From an uncultured Polaribacter sp. (GTDB lineage: Bacteria > Bacteroidota > Bacteroidia > Flavobacteriales > Flavobacteriaceae), in contig NZ_CANMFI010000005.1 in NCBI RefSeq assembly GCF_947497125.1, positions 62,001 to 126,000 on the forward strand: a DNA stretch of 64,000 nucleotides. The letters are read 5' to 3'. The notes under the pieces are model-generated. The model was not told the origin of the DNA. It searched no databases and was given only the letters and a program-made list of their open reading frames with translations. Below, one piece after another: positions 37,429 to 44,852 of the stretch (the first letter of the stretch is position 1; each line of letters starts with the position of its first letter). The position numbers and the translations under genes are program-made.

Positions 37429-38408
37429 GCCGATAAGTACAACTTTAATAAATTTTCTGCTTCTTTTTGAGCGCTCCAATGTTCTAAAATTGTTTCTCTA
37501 GCCTGTGTACCTGTGTTTAGGGCTTTATCTTCTATCATTTTTAACAAAAGATTCTCTAACTCTACAACATTTCCTGGTGCAAACAGATAACCATTTTTTG
37601 CATGCTTTATTAATGTAGAATGCACTCCAACATTTTTTGTGGCAATTACTGAACAACCTACAGACATTGCCTCTAGCGTAACCAAAGAAAATCCTTCTGT
37701 AAAACTTGGCACTACCACAATATTAGCCGCTTGATAATAAGAAACGATATTGGTTGTTTCTTGTATAAAGTAAACTTGTTTATCTATTTCAAATGTTTGT
37801 GATATTATTTTTAACTCGGCTAAAAAAGCTGGCTTATCTACAGTGCCAACAACTACTAAAGCCCAATCTTTATGTTTCTTTAAAACTTTGACAGCATTTA
37901 AAAGTGTTAAATGTCCTTTAGATTTTCGAACTCTACCAGCACAAAGAATGATCTTTTTTTTAGCAACTTCTTTTAAAACAACCTCATTTTTAGGTGTAAA
38001 TTGCTGCACATTAACACCATGCCCTATAACCGTATTTTTAATTCCTAAATTTTTACCCATCTGATCGATAAGCGTAATTACTTTATCTGCTTTTTTCAAC
38101 AAAAACATTGTTAACCAAGAAGGTTCTGTATCTGAATGTCTGGTTGCAATTAAAGTGAATTTAGCTCCTAAAAACCTATAAAATAACATTCTTAAAAGTT
38201 CGTTATTTCTGTGGCAATGAACTACAACTTTTGTTTTCGAAAATAAGAGTTTTTTTAAGTCGCCTTTAGAAATTTTTAATCCATCTACATTATAACCATA
38301 GATATAGGTTTCAATCTTTTTACTTAAAAAAGGCAATACATTTTCGATACTTCGCGTAACACCTGTTCTTCGTTTATGAAAATGAGTATGAATTAAAATA
38401 GGTTTCAA
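37425..38408 (-). CDS. Glycosyltransferase family 4 protein
   Basis: About 327-aa GT-B glycosyltransferase (GT4). The C-terminal half holds CAGRVRKSKGHLTLLNA and the donor-site motif EGFSLVTLEAMSVG with the E-x7-E pattern. The frame opens at 38483 inside the neighbour, but the TTG at 38408 starts exactly at KPILIHTHFHKRRTG, the usual N-terminal strand, and lies 10 bp after the upstream stop, so it is preferred. It probably acts in cell-surface polysaccharide or LPS synthesis. Confidence 0.87.
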   Translation of the reverse strand: MKPILIHTHFHKRRTGVTRSIENVLPFLSKKIETYIYGYNVDGLKISKGDLKKLLFSKTKVVVHCHRNNELLRMLFYRFLGAKFTLIATRHSDTEPSWLTMFLLKKADKVITLIDQMGKNLGIKNTVIGHGVNVQQFTPKNEVVLKEVAKKKIILCAGRVRKSKGHLTLLNAVKVLKKHKDWALVVVGTVDKPAFLAELKIISQTFEIDKQVYFIQETTNIVSYYQAANIVVVPSFTEGFSLVTLEAMSVGCSVIATKNVGVHSTLIKHAKNGYLFAPGNVVELENLLLKMIEDKALNTGTQARETILEHWSAQKEAENLLKLYLSA

Positions 38409-38419
38409 GAGCAATATTT

Positions 38420-39214
38420 TTAAGCAAATTTGCGTGTTATAATTTCTAAAAAACGAGTTTCTAAATCCTCTTTCCCTTCCCAATTATAATCGGGCTTTAC
38501 CATTTTAGAAATAAACTTTTTCGCATCTTTTTCTGTGTTGTAAGAGTTTAATTGAGACATTACCCTATTAAAATCTTCTTGACTGTCGTTAAACAAGTTT
38601 TTAACAAACGCAATGCGATCGTTTAAACCAATTTGTATGCTTAAATTTAAGGTATCATTTAAAGATTTTGACTCAGGTAAATCGAACAAAGTTGCCATTT
38701 CATCCACAGAAATAGTATCTTTTAATTCTTCTTCTAAAGAAACTTGTTTGGGTGCTTCTGTTTCCACAGAATTTACAACACTCTCTTCTGTAAAAACCTC
38801 TTCAGAAGATAATATACGCTCTAATTCATCAAAAGGTTGTTCTTTAATTTCTTCTACTACAGCCTCTGCTAAGATTTCTTTTGCTGGTATTTCTGGCTCA
38901 GTTATTTCTTCTTTTTCGGCAACCAAGTTGGTTATTTCCTCTTTGCTTACAATTGCCTCTTCTACTGCTACTTCTTGTATCTCTTCTTTGGTCTGTTTAA
39001 TTTCGAAAGCAACCGTTGCTAATTTGGTTAATGTTTCTTTTGTTTCTTCTAAATTAGGGGTTGTATTTACGTATTCTTCTACAAAAGCCAATACCGATAA
39101 TTTTTCGTAGAGCTCTTTAGATTTTTCTTTTAAAGCAAAAACATCTGCTTTATTTTTCATTTTTAATATGCTATGCGCTAAACTTATTAAATCGGTTTCT
39201 AATCTTTTGTGCAT
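38420..39214 (-). CDS. Acidic helical protein of unknown function
   Basis: 264 aa, no signal peptide, no membrane segment. The N-terminal ~80 residues are helical (SLAHSILKMKNKADVFALKE), the middle (~85-190) is very rich in Glu/Val/Ala and probably disordered, and the C-terminal 70 residues (SIQIGLNDRIAFVKNLFNDS, then DYNWEGKEDLETRFLEIITRKF) form a conserved-looking domain. I do not recognise a named family beyond similarity to hypothetical proteins of Flavobacteriaceae. It is co-oriented with and nearly joined to the GT4 gene. Confidence 0.8.
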   Translation of the reverse strand: MHKRLETDLISLAHSILKMKNKADVFALKEKSKELYEKLSVLAFVEEYVNTTPNLEETKETLTKLATVAFEIKQTKEEIQEVAVEEAIVSKEEITNLVAEKEEITEPEIPAKEILAEAVVEEIKEQPFDELERILSSEEVFTEESVVNSVETEAPKQVSLEEELKDTISVDEMATLFDLPESKSLNDTLNLSIQIGLNDRIAFVKNLFNDSQEDFNRVMSQLNSYNTEKDAKKFISKMVKPDYNWEGKEDLETRFLEIITRKFA

Positions 39215-39254
39215 AAGTTGTAAATTGATGTTCTTTTATATGAGTAAATAATCT

Positions 39255-39262
39255 TAAATTTG
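39255..39262 (+). promoter_or_regulatory. Promoter -7 element for tdk-alr
   Basis: TAAATTTG (TAnnTTTG) lies 54 bp before the tdk ATG in the divergent region with the gene ending its start at 39214. Confidence 0.5.
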
Positions 39263-39316
39263 TTTAAAAAATAAGGTTGATTTTAACTTTAAAATTCTAA
39301 CGCATAAAAATACAAA

Positions 39317-39955
39317 ATGTTTCTCGAAAATACAGTAAATCACATAGAACAATTTGGATGGATAGAAGTAATTTGTGGTTCTATGTTTTCTGGTAAAACA
39401 GAAGAATTAATAAGACGTTTAAAACGAGCACAATTTGCAAAACAGCGTGTAGAAATTTTTAAACCTTCGGTTGATGTTAGATATGATGAAGAAGAAGTTG
39501 TTTCTCATAATGATAACAGAATACGTTCTACACCAGTACAAATAGCATCAAATATTCGTTTATTAGCAAATGATGTTGATGTTGTTGGTATTGATGAAGC
39601 CCAATTTTTTGATGATGAAATTGTGTCTGTTTGCAACGACCTAGCCAACAGAGGCATTCGTGTTATTGTTGCGGGTCTAGACATGGATTTTAAAGGAAAT
39701 CCTTTTGGTCCAATGCCTGCCTTAATGGCTACTGCAGAGTATGTTACCAAGGTGCATGCTGTTTGTACTCATACCGGTAATTTGGCACATTATAGTTTTA
39801 GAAAAGCAAAAAATGACGCATTAGTTTTACTGGGTGAAACTCAATCTTACGAACCACTTAGTAGAGCTGCTTATTACAAAGCCCTTAAAAAGCAAGCAGA
39901 ATCGTCTGATATAGCATCCGAAGAAATAACATCCGAAGAAAACAAAACATCATAA
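39317..39955 (+). CDS. tdk: Thymidine kinase
   Basis: 212-aa type II thymidine kinase, phosphorylating thymidine to dTMP in nucleotide salvage. The P-loop is [19 protein letters not shown], the Walker B-like site is GIDEAQFF, and the lid region is [15 protein letters not shown]. The lid lacks the four-cysteine zinc site of E. coli Tdk, with only one Cys visible. A short Ser/Glu-rich tail ([13 protein letters not shown]) follows the enzyme core. The next gene, alr, is 28 bp downstream and probably co-transcribed. Confidence 0.95.
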   Translation: MFLENTVNHIEQFGWIEVICGSMFSGKTEELIRRLKRAQFAKQRVEIFKPSVDVRYDEEEVVSHNDNRIRSTPVQIASNIRLLANDVDVVGIDEAQFFDDEIVSVCNDLANRGIRVIVAGLDMDFKGNPFGPMPALMATAEYVTKVHAVCTHTGNLAHYSFRKAKNDALVLLGETQSYEPLSRAAYYKALKKQAESSDIASEEITSEENKTS

Positions 39956-39983
39956 AAAAGAGCAATTATAGCATTTAACAACT

Positions 39984-41087
39984 ATGAATACAAATGTTAC
40001 GGTTTTAGAAATAAATGGTACTGCTTTAGAACACAACTTACATTATTTTAAGAAAAAGTTAGCCCCAGAAACAAAAATTTTAGCAGTTGTTAAAGCTTTT
40101 GGCTATGGCAGTGATGGAGTACAAGTTGCAAAATTTTTAGAAGACAAAGTTGCCTATTTTGCCGTAGCATACACCCAAGAAGGCATTGCTTTAAGAGATG
40201 CTGGTGTAAAAACACCTATATTGGTATTGCACCCGCAAATACCAAATTTAAAAGCCATCATTTCTTATAGATTGGAGCCAAATTTATATAATTTTAAAAT
40301 TTTTAATGCATTTTTAAAGCTTGCAGACGAGGCTCCTTTGATGAATTATCCTGTGCATATAAAATTTAATACTGGTTTAAATAGATTGGGGTTTTGGCAT
40401 ACAGATGTCCCTAAAATACTTAGTAGTCTTAAAGAAACATCACATATTAAAGTTGCATCTTTGTTTTCTCATTTAGCAGCTAGCGAAGACCCAGAGGAGC
40501 AAGAATTTACTACCAATCAAATACATAATTTCGCCTATATTGTTAAGCAATTTTACAGTCATCTTAGTTATGAACCTATGTTGCATATTTTAAACACTTC
40601 TGGTGTAATTAATTACCCAAAAGCGCAGTTTGATATGGTAAGAATAGGGATTGGTTTGTATGGTTTTGGAAATGATGAAACTGAAACTGCTGCATTAAAA
40701 AACACTCATAATTTAACTTCTATCATTTCTCAAATTCATTTGATAGAACCCGGAGAAACTGTTGGTTACAACAGAGCTTTTGTTGCTAAAAAAGCAAGTA
40801 AAACCGCTACAATTCCCATTGGCCATGCGGATGGTTTGTCTAGAAAGTTGGGTAATAACAAAGGATATGTGTTAATTAATAATAAGAAAGCAAAAATAAT
40901 TGGCAACGTTTGTATGGATATGATTATGGTTGATGTTACCCTAATTGATTGCCAAGAAGGCGATGCGGTTGTGATATTTAATTCGCAAGAAATGATACAA
41001 CATATTTCAAACGCATCAGAAACAATACCTTACGAAACCTTAACAGCAATTTCTGCACGCGTGCAAAAAAAATTAAAAAGAGAATAG
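39984..41087 (+). CDS. alr: Alanine racemase
   Basis: 367-aa PLP-dependent enzyme making D-alanine for peptidoglycan. The PLP lysine is in LAVVKAFGYGSDG (about residue 37; the usual sequence is KANAYGHG), the second active-site part is VCMDMIMVD with the conserved Met/Asp, and the catalytic Tyr lies in ETVGYNRAFVAKK. Length and order are normal for the family. Co-transcribed with tdk. Confidence 0.95.
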   Translation: MNTNVTVLEINGTALEHNLHYFKKKLAPETKILAVVKAFGYGSDGVQVAKFLEDKVAYFAVAYTQEGIALRDAGVKTPILVLHPQIPNLKAIISYRLEPNLYNFKIFNAFLKLADEAPLMNYPVHIKFNTGLNRLGFWHTDVPKILSSLKETSHIKVASLFSHLAASEDPEEQEFTTNQIHNFAYIVKQFYSHLSYEPMLHILNTSGVINYPKAQFDMVRIGIGLYGFGNDETETAALKNTHNLTSIISQIHLIEPGETVGYNRAFVAKKASKTATIPIGHADGLSRKLGNNKGYVLINNKKAKIIGNVCMDMIMVDVTLIDCQEGDAVVIFNSQEMIQHISNASETIPYETLTAISARVQKKLKRE

Positions 41088-41132
41088 TTTTTAGTACATT
41101 CGCTATCTAATCATTAATTAAAAAATAAAAAA

Positions 41133-41543
41133 ATGTTTAAAGAATTTAAAGAATTTATTACTGGCGGTAACGTTATCGAGTTTGCTGTTGCAGTAATTAT
41201 GGCAGGTGCAATTGGCAGTGTTGTTAAAGGGTTTGTAAGCAACATTGTAATGCCTGTAGTTGGCTTATTTACTGGTGGTGTTAGCTTTTCTGACAAGAAA
41301 TTTATTTTAACTGAAGCTGTTTTAGACGCTACAGGAAAAGTAGCTACACCAGAAAATGCAATTTTATATGGTGCTTGGATAGATAGTATTATCAATTTAG
41401 TTATTGTAGGTTTTGTAATGTTTTTAATGATCAAATCTTACAATAAAACTAAAAAGAAAGAAGTACCTGCACCAGAGGCACCAAAAGGGCCTTCTCAAGA
41501 AGAATTACTTGCCGAAATTAGAGATTTGTTATCTAAAAAATAA
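41133..41543 (+). CDS. mscL: Large-conductance mechanosensitive channel
   Basis: 136-aa MscL, a homopentameric inner-membrane channel that releases solutes in osmotic downshock. The N-terminal helix FKEFKEFITGGNVIEFAVAV and TM1 (AVIMAGAIGSVVKGFVSNIV), then a periplasmic loop, TM2 (SIINLVIVGFVMFLMI) and the cytosolic helix ending EELLAEIRDLLSKK are all present. Followed by a strong terminator that separates it from the integrase gene. Confidence 0.97.
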   Translation: MFKEFKEFITGGNVIEFAVAVIMAGAIGSVVKGFVSNIVMPVVGLFTGGVSFSDKKFILTEAVLDATGKVATPENAILYGAWIDSIINLVIVGFVMFLMIKSYNKTKKKEVPAPEAPKGPSQEELLAEIRDLLSKK

Positions 41544-41566
41544 CTTTTTTATTACATTAAAATGAT

Positions 41567-41598
41567 AAAGGCGGCCTATATAGACCGCCTTTATTTTT
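41567..41598 (+). terminator. Rho-independent terminator of mscL
   Basis: Stem AAAGGCGG / CCGCCTTT with a ten-base loop and a T-run. The T-run (TATTTTTG at 41592-41599) also fits the -7 promoter consensus, and could start the transcript of the integrase gene at about 41606, leaving a leader of about 38 nt. Confidence 0.9.
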
Positions 41599-41643
41599 GC
41601 TTTTGAGCTATTTTTTTTGTACTTTTAAACAAATGAAAAAGAG

Positions 41644-42801
41644 ATGAAAGCGCTACCAATCATTAATTTTGAAGAAAAGATATTCAAGAAAAAGAAACAA
41701 CTTTTATTAAAATTCCCCTACAATAATACTTTAATAAATTATTTAAGAAAAATGCCTTTTGTATACTGGAGTTCGACTTTAAAATGTTGGTACACCGAAG
41801 ACAATGGCAATAACTTGATAAAAATTAAAGCTGCCCTTAAAGATGTTACTCAATTAAATACCAAAAACTTATCTTCTAAAAAGTTATTTAAAAGAGACTT
41901 AAATATTGATCAGAAAAAGTTGCTAAATAGTTTTTATCTTTATTTAAAAGGTAAAAGATACAGTGCAAGTACAATTAGTACCTACACCCATTTTATGGCC
42001 GATTTTATTGGTTTTAATACAAAAAACGAATTGAATAATTTAACATCAAAAGATGTCGATTTATTTATTGAAAGTGTTTTTATAGAAAGAGAATATTCGA
42101 TTAGCACACAAAGACAATTTATAAGTGCTTTAAAATTATTTACTGTGTTTTATCCGCATACTCAAATTGATAATTTAGTCTTAGAGCGTCCAAAAAAGTC
42201 GAAAAAATTACCCAATGTATTGTCTCAAGAAGAAGTTTTAAGAATTATTAGCGCTACACAAAACTTAAAACACCGGGCAATTATAGCATTGTTATATTCT
42301 TGTGGATTAAGAATTAGCGAATTGATTAATTTACGTTTGGCCGATTTTAATTTAGAGAGAAAACAATTGATAGTAAAAGAAGGTAAAGGCAGAAAGGATA
42401 GATATGTGAGTTTAGCAGATAGTTTTATGCCTTTATTATCTAATTACTACTACAGCTATTTACCAAAAATATATTTTGTTGAAGGCAATAATAATCAAAA
42501 ATACAGTGCAGAGAGCGTACGACAATTTTTAAGAAAAAGTTGTTTAAAAGCGAATGTTAAAAGACGGGTAACACCACACACTTTGAGACACAGCTACGCA
42601 ACTCATTTATTAGAGAACGGAGTAGATATACGATACATACAGTCTTTATTAGGACATGCCAGACCAGAGACTACAATGATTTACACCCATGTAAAGCGAA
42701 AGGATTTAATGGAAATACAAAACCCACTAGATATTGCTTTACAAAAAGCACAAAAAGTTGATAATGAGAAGGGAAATGTTTTGTTATCCCGAAATTTTTA
42801 G
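41644..42801 (+). CDS. IntI/Xer-like tyrosine recombinase (putative integron integrase)
   Basis: 385-aa tyrosine recombinase, the likely enzyme for the cassette array that starts 34 bp downstream. Catalytic residues are complete: R223 (GLRISEL), K248 (KEGKGRKDR), H312 and R315 (TPHTLRHSYAT), H338 (LLGHARPET) and the nucleophile Y347 (TTMIYTHV). The SAM-like core-binding domain is at ~88-175. The C-terminal text (VDIR, TTMIYTHV, then NPLD) resembles IntI1, but the interval between KDR and TPHTLRH is only ~55 residues, as in XerC/XerD, so the IntI-specific insertion is absent. Residues 1-87 form an extra N-terminal domain (FVYWSSTLKCWYTEDN) not in IntI or Xer. Unlike classical intI, it is transcribed toward the array. 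Confidence 0.9.
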   Translation: MKALPIINFEEKIFKKKKQLLLKFPYNNTLINYLRKMPFVYWSSTLKCWYTEDNGNNLIKIKAALKDVTQLNTKNLSSKKLFKRDLNIDQKKLLNSFYLYLKGKRYSASTISTYTHFMADFIGFNTKNELNNLTSKDVDLFIESVFIEREYSISTQRQFISALKLFTVFYPHTQIDNLVLERPKKSKKLPNVLSQEEVLRIISATQNLKHRAIIALLYSCGLRISELINLRLADFNLERKQLIVKEGKGRKDRYVSLADSFMPLLSNYYYSYLPKIYFVEGNNNQKYSAESVRQFLRKSCLKANVKRRVTPHTLRHSYATHLLENGVDIRYIQSLLGHARPETTMIYTHVKRKDLMEIQNPLDIALQKAQKVDNEKGNVLLSRNF

Positions 42802-42812
42802 GTAAAATCCCT

Positions 42813-42820
42813 TATATTTG
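42813..42820 (+). promoter_or_regulatory. Candidate cassette promoter (Pc)
   Basis: TATATTTG is a perfect TAnnTTTG -7 element just 11 bp after the integrase stop. It predicts transcription from about 42827, which is 9 bp before the attI crossover point, so any cassette inserted first would be transcribed. The leader before the C1 ATG (42851) would be about 24 nt. No clear -33 element is seen. Confidence 0.6.
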
Positions 42821-42840
42821 ATTTAATATAACTAGTTACC
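42821..42840 (+). promoter_or_regulatory. attI-like primary recombination site
   Basis: The junction of integrase flank and first cassette reads TAACTAG then TTACC. TAACTAGTTA (42829-42838) is a perfect palindrome with AAC and GTT half-site ends, as in simple core sites. G42835^T42836 is the inferred crossover: C1 and its copy C5 are the same from this G onward and differ immediately before it. Confidence 0.7.
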
Positions 42841-43629
42841 ACCAATTTGAATGAATCGCATTTTAAAAAACATATTAATAATTCTAACAGTTGGAATATT
42901 CCAAAATATACTTGCGCAGGAAACGAAAGTTGGAAAAGTGACAGTTGTAAAATACAGAGATACTAACGACAAATTCACGGAATCGACAACTGACTCTACT
43001 CTAGCGTATTTGAATAAAAGAGAACACAATATTTTAATTACAAATAAGAAAGACACTATACGACTGAAAACTAACTCTCGTGGAATTTTTGAAATCCCAA
43101 AAAGATATTTTACTTATTGTAGTATAACTGTAAATCCTAAAACAAAAGACTTACGAGAAGAATTTTTGTTTATGGAAGGTCTTGGGATAAAAGATAGTCT
43201 CGAATTTGAAATTTATGATTATCATATTTCAAATAAAATCGATTCGACAAAAGCACCTGAATTCTATACTAAATTCAACACTAAAAAGGCTGAACAGGAC
43301 TTTTATGCTGGAAAAAAAAGATACTTACTTGGAAATGGAATTGAATACTCGAATAAATTTATTGAACAATTGGAATTAAAATCTAAAGAATATCGATTTG
43401 AAATTGAGTATCCCGAAAAAATGTATGGAATTTTGGAAGAACATCGAATTCTATATAGATATAACGACCGAATGAAAGAATTGCTCGGAATAAAAAACTG
43501 GTGGTAACACCGTGTATAATTAATTGCTTGGTTTTGGGCATTTTCCGAAAATCTTCGCAGATTTTCAAGTCAGTAAATATTTAGTAACTTTAGTGCTTGA
43601 GAGCAAGCAACTAATCATACACAAGAACG
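42836..43629 (+). mobile_element. Cassette C1 (duplicate of C5)
   Basis: 794-bp cassette in first position next to attI. It starts TTACCACCA and ends with TGGTGGTAAC before its attC arm, a 10-nt self-complementary pair. By eye it matches C5 (48911-49704) base for base, attC included. First position suggests recent insertion or re-insertion. Confidence 0.88.
42851..43507 (+). CDS. Exported protein of unknown function (cassette C1)
   Basis: 218 aa with a signal peptide (residues 1-23, ending ILAQ), so exported to the periplasm or envelope. The mature part starts ETKVGKVTVVKYRDTND and has beta-rich text (KDTIRLKTNSRGIFEIP) that recalls a small carboxypeptidase-regulatory-like or Ig-like fold, then a charged helical end (RYNDRMKELLGIKNWW). 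I do not recognise a family. The start lies 15 bp inside the cassette and the stop TAA is the R'' end of its attC site. The identical protein is encoded at 48926-49582. Confidence 0.8.
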   Translation: MNRILKNILIILTVGIFQNILAQETKVGKVTVVKYRDTNDKFTESTTDSTLAYLNKREHNILITNKKDTIRLKTNSRGIFEIPKRYFTYCSITVNPKTKDLREEFLFMEGLGIKDSLEFEIYDYHISNKIDSTKAPEFYTKFNTKKAEQDFYAGKKRYLLGNGIEYSNKFIEQLELKSKEYRFEIEYPEKMYGILEEHRILYRYNDRMKELLGIKNWW

Positions 43630-43638
43630 TTGGCTGTA
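43499..43638 (+). repeat. attC-like site 1 (C1/C2 junction)
   Basis: 140 bp. Outer arms TGGTGGTAAC (from C1) and GTTGGCTGTA (from C2). L-box arms GTGTATAATTAATTGC and GCAACTAATCATACAC pair with two A/C mismatches. Between them is a GAAAATC / GATTTTC hairpin. Crossover G is 43629. Confidence 0.85.
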
Positions 43639-44843
43639 ATTTGAGAGAAATTCGTAAATGGCAAGAATATACGGAAAAATAGAATCACTGAAATCTCTAA
43701 AATCTGAATTAGAGAATAATGGAATTTCCAGATTTAATTCTGTAAAAGAAATTAAAGATTTTTTATCAAATTATAATTCAGAAAAACTCACTGTTCTTAA
43801 TAATGAATCAGATAAATTAGAAAAAGAATATTCTGAAACATGTTCTAATCTAAAACGAAGAATACATAACAAAACTGAAAAAATCAATTTAGAAACTGAA
43901 AAAATTGATAATCGAATTTCTGATTTACTGAAAAAAGTTAATATTATTAATACGAAAAATATTAACTTTCTAAAAAAAATAATCTCAACTGTAAAACTAT
44001 ATTCTCTAAAAAAGCAATTGAATTACTTCATTAAAAATAAAAATGAATTATTAAGTGCTTCGGTAAAAGAGATAACGAGAAACATTGAAAATGATGAGAT
44101 TTTCATAAAAAAATACGAAACTAAAAAACAAAATTTAATTGAAAAAAGAGCAAAATCTAAAATAGAAAAATTAGAATATACACGAAATGTTTTAGAAAAC
44201 TCAAGAAATCTAATTTCAGGAGCAATAGGAGAAAATTTAGTAGTTAAAGAAATTAAGAAACTTTCAGATGAATATGTATTAATTAATGATTTCAATTTAA
44301 ATTTTTCTCGTCCAATTTTTTACAAAAAGCATAATCAAAGGATATACTCTGTACAAATTGATCACCTTTTAATTTCAAAAGCAGGAATTTTTATAATAGA
44401 AACAAAAAACTGGAGCAAATCATCAGTCAATACTATTAATTTAAGGTCGCCGATTGAACAAATTGAAAGGTCAAATTTTGCACTTTATGTCTATATCTCC
44501 GAAAATATAACATTAAATGAACATCATTGGGGAGAACAACAAATTCCAATACGAAATCTTATTGTTATGATTAATAATAAGCCAAAAGGTAAATTTAAGT
44601 ATGTAAAAATTAAACTCTTAAACGAACTTAATGATTATATAAGTTATTTCGAACCTGTTTTAACGGAAAATCAAATAGATAGAATAACAAATAAATTGAT
44701 TTAATGAAAAAACTACAGCCAACACCGTATAAACTTTATTGCTGGTTTTGGCTCACTTGGGAAATTCCTCCGGAATTTCGCCGTTCGTATTTTATTTACT
44801 AAATTCACTGCTTAAACAACGCAACAAAGCTTATACAACAACG
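43630..44843 (+). mobile_element. Cassette C2 (NERD protein)
   Basis: 1214-bp cassette starting TTGGCTGTAAT and ending with TACAGCCAAC ahead of its attC arm; these are self-complementary over 10 nt counting the preceding G. It carries one ORF with a short untranslated lead of 28 bp. Confidence 0.87.
43658..44704 (+). CDS. NERD domain protein with N-terminal coiled coil
   Basis: 348-aa protein. The N-terminal ~180 residues are almost wholly charged coiled coil (LNNESDKLEKEYSETCSNLK and following). The C-terminal part is a NERD (nuclease-related) domain: SGAIGENLVVKEIKKLSDEY, then QIDHLLISKAGIFIIETKNW, whose D...E-x-K residues match the PD-(D/E)xK nuclease core, and later WGEQQIPIRNLIVMIN. NERD proteins are presumed DNA-processing enzymes and occur in phage-defence contexts, so defence is possible but unproved. 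The Asp-His-Leu and ETK residues look intact. Confidence 0.82.
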   Translation: MARIYGKIESLKSLKSELENNGISRFNSVKEIKDFLSNYNSEKLTVLNNESDKLEKEYSETCSNLKRRIHNKTEKINLETEKIDNRISDLLKKVNIINTKNINFLKKIISTVKLYSLKKQLNYFIKNKNELLSASVKEITRNIENDEIFIKKYETKKQNLIEKRAKSKIEKLEYTRNVLENSRNLISGAIGENLVVKEIKKLSDEYVLINDFNLNFSRPIFYKKHNQRIYSVQIDHLLISKAGIFIIETKNWSKSSVNTINLRSPIEQIERSNFALYVYISENITLNEHHWGEQQIPIRNLIVMINNKPKGKFKYVKIKLLNELNDYISYFEPVLTENQIDRITNKLI

Positions 44844-44852
44844 TTGTGTGTA
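44714..44852 (+). repeat. attC-like site 2 (C2/C3 junction)
   Basis: 139 bp. L-box arms GTATAAACTTTATTGC / GCAACAAAGCTTATAC, again with A/C mismatches at positions 7 and 12. The terminal hairpin is GAAATTCC / GGAATTTC. Crossover G is 44843. Confidence 0.85.
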
